DNA from: Hyphomicrobiales bacterium
GTDB lineage: Bacteria > Pseudomonadota > Alphaproteobacteria > Rhizobiales > Rhizobiaceae
DNA length: 64,000 nucleotides
Direction of reading: 5' to 3'
Assembly: GCA_900473915.1 (NCBI GenBank)
Contig: UCNG01000006.1
Span: 248,001-312,000 of the forward strand
Shown: piece by piece, positions 61,136 through 64,000 of the stretch
How positions within the stretch are numbered: position 1 is the first letter of the stretch
How the letters are laid out: each line of letters starts with the position of its first letter
Program-made: the position numbers and the translations under genes
Notes under the pieces: generated by a model
Told to the model about the DNA's origin: nothing
What the model saw: only the letters and a program-made list of their open reading frames with translations
Databases searched by the model: none

Positions 61136-61155
61136 GGCCCGGTTTCGGCCGGGCC
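61136..61155 (+). terminator. GC-rich hairpin after hss
   Basis: GGCCCGG-TTTCGG-CCGGGCC, a perfect 7-bp stem 8 bp after the hss stop. The T run is weak (ATTCC), so termination is likely partial and may let transcripts continue into the next small gene. Confidence 0.5.
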
Positions 61156-61169
61156 ATTCCATAAGGAAT

Positions 61170-61502
61170 ATGCGTCTGCACCGCTCTGCCCGCACCATGA
61201 TGAGGCTGATTGCAAGCCGGTTTCCCGATTTGATGGCTCTGGTCTGCGGCCTGCTCGTTTTACCCTGGATTCTCGGCGTGCCGGGTCACCCCGACAGGTT
61301 GGTGGAGCTTGGATGGACAATCGGACTTGTGGCGATTGTCGTCTATCTCGTTCTCTACCAGATAGTGAAATCCCTTGGGTCCAAGGGCTTGTTCAGGAGC
61401 AATATGGCGGTCAATCGCTGTCTCCACCGCATCCTTTCCGCGTCGGCGGTCATCGTAACTGTCGTGCTGGCGATATCCGCCATGCTTCTGTTCATGTCGT
61501 GA
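61170..61502 (+). CDS. Small membrane protein, function unknown
   Basis: 110 residues from ATG at 61170 (AAGGAA just before), or 101 from the Met at 61197. Three hydrophobic segments: 'LMALVCGLLVLPWILG', 'LGWTIGLVAIVVYLVLYQIV' and 'ILSASAVIVTVVLAISAMLLFM' (in pieces). No motif recognised. It follows hss by 41 bp on the same strand. Confidence 0.6.
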   Translation: MRLHRSARTMMRLIASRFPDLMALVCGLLVLPWILGVPGHPDRLVELGWTIGLVAIVVYLVLYQIVKSLGSKGLFRSNMAVNRCLHRILSASAVIVTVVLAISAMLLFMS

Positions 61503-61645
61503 CAGAGAAGTAGAAAGGCCAGACGCACCCTTTATCCTGCGCGGCGATCTTGCATCATTGCTAACAAATCGACAGTCCTGACACTTATTCCTCGCAATGA
61601 GGACTTGTTTTCGTGCAAGTTTCCATACATCAAACTAATCATCCC

Positions 61646-61712
61646 GAGCGGTTCCCATCAGCACGGAATCGTTGATACCGCTCTAAATATCTGGTTACGC
61701 ATTTCAGACGCC
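61646..61712 (+). repeat. Diverged RIME/Bru-RS-like repeat, copy 5
   Basis: Inverted repeat GAGCGGT (61646-61652) / ACCGCTC (61677-61683) followed by CTAAATATCTGGTTACGCAT, like the first module and junction of the copy at 4955-5059, but cut short before the hairpin. It lies 46 bp before omp10. Confidence 0.5.
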
Positions 61713-61757
61713 GCTAAGTTACGGTCTGGCTCGGAATGCTCAATGGAGAGCATGGAT

Positions 61758-62138
61758 ATGAAACGCTTCCGCATCATTGCCCCTCTTGCAGTCATGTCGC
61801 TGGCGTTGGCGGCGTGCGAAACGACTGGGCCGGTCGGCGGCAATGTTCCGGTCGTCTCCCGCGCGCCGGCTGGCATCGAAGGCAGCTGGGTCGATCCCAA
61901 TGGCATCGTTTCGTCCTTCAATGGCGGCGTTTTCGAGACCCGCGCCACCGACACGAACGAAAAGCTTGCAGAAGGCAACTATCGTTACCAGTCGCCGCAG
62001 CTTGTTGAAATCGACATGCGCTCCATCGTGCGCGGCACCTCGTCGAAGGTGAACTGCGCCCTCGTTTCGCAGTCGCAGCTCAACTGCACGTCGTCGTCGG
62101 GCTCGCGCTTCTCCCTGACGCGTCGCGCGGCGGGTTAA
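61758..62138 (+). CDS. omp10: Outer-membrane lipoprotein Omp10
   Basis: 126 residues, equal to Brucella Omp10 in length. The lipobox 'LALAAC' puts the lipidated Cys at residue 20. The mature part 'GIEGSWVDPNGIVSSFNGG' and 'TDTNEKLAEGNY', then 'QLVEIDMRSIVRGTSSKVNC' and 'SGSRFSLTRR', differs from the classical Brucella protein at scattered positions. The domain resembles small AprI/Inh-type or immunogenic outer-membrane lipoproteins; it faces the cell surface in Brucella and affects virulence. The ATG at 61758 has GGAGAG seven bases upstream; two Met codons lie before it. hemH follows. Confidence 0.93.
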   Translation: MKRFRIIAPLAVMSLALAACETTGPVGGNVPVVSRAPAGIEGSWVDPNGIVSSFNGGVFETRATDTNEKLAEGNYRYQSPQLVEIDMRSIVRGTSSKVNCALVSQSQLNCTSSSGSRFSLTRRAAG

Positions 62139-62172
62139 GCACCGGATTTTTCGTCTGAATCTCGACGATTTA

Positions 62173-62195
62173 CGGCGCGGGAAACACCCGCGCCG
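62173..62195 (+). terminator. GC-rich hairpin between omp10 and hemH
   Basis: CGGCGCGGG-AAACA-CCCGCGCCG, a perfect 9-bp stem 34 bp after omp10. No T run follows, so it may stabilise the omp10 mRNA end or attenuate readthrough into hemH. A second small inverted repeat, AATTGC...GCAATT, lies at 62200-62218. Confidence 0.5.
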
Positions 62196-62276
62196 ATAGA
62201 ATTGCGCCAGCGGCAATTGTCAGGATTGTAATTTGTCTTTTTTTCTCTAGTTTTCCGGCTGAACAGGAGTCGGAAG

Positions 62277-63329
62277 ATGAGTGAGATGGACAAAGTGCAG
62301 GAGAAGGCCAACCAGACAACCAGACCGGAGGCGCAGGGAAAATTGCCGAAAGTCGGTGTTCTGCTTGTCAATCTCGGCACGCCGGATGGCACGAGTTATG
62401 GCCCGATGCGCCGCTATCTGGCCGAGTTTCTCTCGGATCGTCGCGTCATCGAATGGCCGCGCCTGATCTGGTATCCGATCCTTTACGGCATCGTTCTGAG
62501 CACCCGCCCGAAACGCTCCGGCAGGCTTTACGACCGCATCTGGAATCGCGAGAAAAACGAATCTCCATTGCGCACCTATACCCGCGCGCAAGGAGAGAAA
62601 CTTGCCAAGGCGCTCGCTGAATATCCCAATGTGGTGGTGGACTGGGCGATGCGTTACGGCCAACCGTCCATTGAAAGCGTCACTGACCGTCTTCTGGAGC
62701 AGGGTTGCGAGCGGATTGTCATGTTCCCGCTTTACCCGCAATATTCGGCAACGACCACCGCGACGGTGAACGACAAGTTCTTCGAAGCGCTCATGAAGAA
62801 ACGTTTCCAGCCGGCGGTGCGCATCGTGCCATCCTATGAAGCGGAGCAGGTGTATATCGAGGCGCTGGCTCGTTCCATCGAGAAACATCTGGCAACGCTT
62901 TCCTTCAAGCCGGAAGTAATTCTGGCTTCCTATCATGGCATCCCAAAAAGCTATTCGGACAAGGGCGACCCTTACCGCCAGCAATGCCTTGAAACATCAC
63001 GCTTGCTGCAGGCAAGACTGGGTCTGGATGACAGCCAGTTTCGTTCCACGTTCCAGTCGCGTTTCGGGCCGGAAGAATGGCTCCAGCCCTATACGGACGA
63101 AACGGTCGAGGAACTGGCCAGGCACGGGGTCAAGTCGATGGCTGTTCTCAATCCGGGATTCGTGGCCGACTGCCTGGAAACGGTGGATGAGATCGGCAAT
63201 GAGGCCGCAGAAGCATTTCTCGAAAATGGTGGCGAGAATTTCAGCCATATTCCCTGTCTCAATGACAGCGAAGACGGCATGAAGGTCATCGAGACGCTGG
63301 TGCGTCGCGAATTGCAGGGATGGGTTTAG
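62277..63329 (+). CDS. hemH: Ferrochelatase
   Basis: 350 residues. It inserts ferrous iron into protoporphyrin IX, the last step of haem synthesis. 'VGVLLVNLGTPDGTSYG' starts the fold, 'YPQYSATTTATV' near 155, the catalytic His in 'ILASYHGIPKSYSDKGDPY' (in pieces) near 221 and 'FQSRFGPEEWLQPYTDE' near 263, then 'NPGFVADCLETVDEI' with the conserved Glu. A long charged N-terminus of about 22 residues precedes the domain. AGGAG lies eight bases before the ATG. Confidence 0.97.
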   Translation: MSEMDKVQEKANQTTRPEAQGKLPKVGVLLVNLGTPDGTSYGPMRRYLAEFLSDRRVIEWPRLIWYPILYGIVLSTRPKRSGRLYDRIWNREKNESPLRTYTRAQGEKLAKALAEYPNVVVDWAMRYGQPSIESVTDRLLEQGCERIVMFPLYPQYSATTTATVNDKFFEALMKKRFQPAVRIVPSYEAEQVYIEALARSIEKHLATLSFKPEVILASYHGIPKSYSDKGDPYRQQCLETSRLLQARLGLDDSQFRSTFQSRFGPEEWLQPYTDETVEELARHGVKSMAVLNPGFVADCLETVDEIGNEAAEAFLENGGENFSHIPCLNDSEDGMKVIETLVRRELQGWV

Positions 63330-63334
63330 ATTGA

Positions 63335-63427
63335 AGGGAGTAGGGCAATAGGGCAGTAAGGCAGTATGTTCAGATCTGTGCTAGAATTTGCCTGCTGCCT
63401 TATTGCCCGACTGCCTATTGCCTTAAG
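63335..63427. repeat. Inverted pair of AGGGCAGT-type octamer arrays
   Basis: Left arm: AGGGAGT, AGGGCAAT, AGGGCAGT, AAGGCAGT (63335-63365). Right arm (63388-63426), read on the minus strand: AAGGCAAT, AGGCAGT, CGGGCAAT, AAGGCAGC, AGGCAAA. The arms can pair into an imperfect hairpin. AGGGCAGT is the unit of the Brucella 'HOOF-Print' variable tandem repeats as I recall them. It fills the gap between hemH and the SPFH gene, and its right end touches the ribosome-binding site of the latter. Confidence 0.75.
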
Positions 63428-63435
63428 GAAAAACA

Positions 63436-64000
63436 ATGACCGGTTTCGATATCACGTTGCTCATTCTGGCCGCACTGGTTCTGGCGACATTGTTTGCCGG
63501 CATAAAGACCGTGCCGCAGGGGTATAATTATACGGTCGAGCGGTTCGGCCGCTATACGCGCACCCTCAATCCCGGCCTCAATCTGATCGTTCCGTTTTTC
63601 GATCGTATCGGCGCTCGCCTCAATATGATGGAGCAGGTGCTTGATGTCCCGACGCAGGAAGTCATCACCCGCGACAATGCCATTGTCGGCGTTGACGGCG
63701 TGGCTTTCTATCAGGTGCTCAATGCTGCACAGGCGGCCTATCAGGTCGCGAACCTCCAATATGCAATCCTCAATCTGACCATGACGAACATTCGTACTGT
63801 CATGGGGTCGATGGATCTGGATGAGCTTCTTTCGAACCGCGATGCGATCAATGATCGTCTGCTGCGGGTCGTCGACGAGGCTGCCCATCCCTGGGGCCTC
63901 AAGATGACACGCGTGGAAATCAAGGATATCAACCCGCCGGAAGACATCGTGACTTCAATGGCGCGGCAGATGAAGGCTGAGCGCGACAAGCGCGCGCAGG
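63436..64000 (+). CDS. SPFH/stomatin-family membrane protein (partial, QmcA-like)
   Basis: 188 complete codons visible; the gene runs off the window. One N-terminal membrane segment ('[17 protein letters not shown]') is followed by a Band 7 domain: '[25 protein letters not shown]' (in pieces), '[22 protein letters not shown]', '[23 protein letters not shown]', and '[16 protein letters not shown]'. This is the slipin/QmcA type, usually paired with an NfeD-like gene just downstream. It organises membrane microdomains. AAGGA lies eight bases before the ATG. Confidence 0.92.
   Translation, partial: MTGFDITLLILAALVLATLFAGIKTVPQGYNYTVERFGRYTRTLNPGLNLIVPFFDRIGARLNMMEQVLDVPTQEVITRDNAIVGVDGVAFYQVLNAAQAAYQVANLQYAILNLTMTNIRTVMGSMDLDELLSNRDAINDRLLRVVDEAAHPWGLKMTRVEIKDINPPEDIVTSMARQMKAERDKRAQ

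Noticed and set aside
62139-62276. Iron-control box (Irr/ICE or Fur) upstream of hemH
   Set aside because: No TTTAGAA-type or Fur-like palindrome found; only GC-rich hairpins are present.

Overview
The window looks like the main chromosome of a Brucellaceae alphaproteobacterium, most likely the Ochrobactrum side of Brucella. The strongest single marker is a 126-residue lipoprotein at 61758-62138 that matches Brucella Omp10 closely but not identically; it is followed by hemH, as in Brucella. Other support comes from a CpdR/ClpXP-type regulator, rhizobial-style mosaic palindromic repeats and an octamer repeat of the AGGGCAGT type known from Brucella typing loci. Nearly all of it is ordinary core chromosome with short intergenic gaps. 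There is no complete mobile element, CRISPR array or rRNA operon.

Layout. 1-7.9 kb: end of a LuxR-type regulator, a secreted GlcG/HbpS protein, a GntP permease, galU, an MltB-type transglycosylase, a DUF459 SGNH-hydrolase-like protein and a CycA-type amino-acid permease. 7.9-14.2 kb: the gltBD glutamate synthase operon on the minus strand. 14.8-21.2 kb: threonine aldolase, an Hsp20 gene with a probable ROSE RNA thermometer, a PepSY-like secreted protein, an alpha/beta hydrolase, hisN, a candidate small RNA of the alpha-r8/MmgR (suhB motif) type, an N-formylglutamate amidohydrolase, cpdR and tRNA-Val(GAC). 21.2-25.6 kb: the most accessory-looking stretch, with a decayed phage endolysin beside the tRNA, a secretory lipase, a CSS-EAL phosphodiesterase and AT-rich spacers. 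25.6-28.9 kb: gnd, a MOSC protein and a Gfo/Idh/MocA oxidoreductase.

29.0-38.9 kb is a surface polysaccharide locus: an oxidoreductase, a Wzy/O-antigen-ligase-like polymerase, three recognisable glycosyltransferases (GT2, GT4-like, WecG/TagA), a DUF6492 protein, a Wzx-like flippase and a Wzz/GumC-like co-polymerase with a long cytosolic N-terminus. An initiating phosphoglycosyl transferase and an outer-membrane exporter are not present here and must lie elsewhere. galU could supply UDP-glucose.

38.9-64 kb: GNAT enzymes, ornithine decarboxylase with a long structured leader, an amidase-LysR pair, DUF1007-NicO metal transport, modABC (molybdate), tRNA hydroxylase trhO, an unexported muramidase, eda, a DUF882 envelope peptidase, an orphan NtrC-like regulator lacking GAFTGA, pepF, pabB and a pabC-like gene, homospermidine synthase (with ODC a polyamine route), omp10, hemH and the start of an SPFH/stomatin gene.

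The most notable non-coding signals are the ROSE-like element, the candidate small RNA at 19302-19387, a hairpin hiding the Shine-Dalgarno of the GlcG gene, a structured repeat that three times abuts a start codon in the same orientation, a 150-bp near-perfect palindrome beside modA and an inverted pair of octamer arrays after hemH. I saw no convincing wholly new multi-gene system; the polysaccharide locus and the RNA elements are the best places to look.
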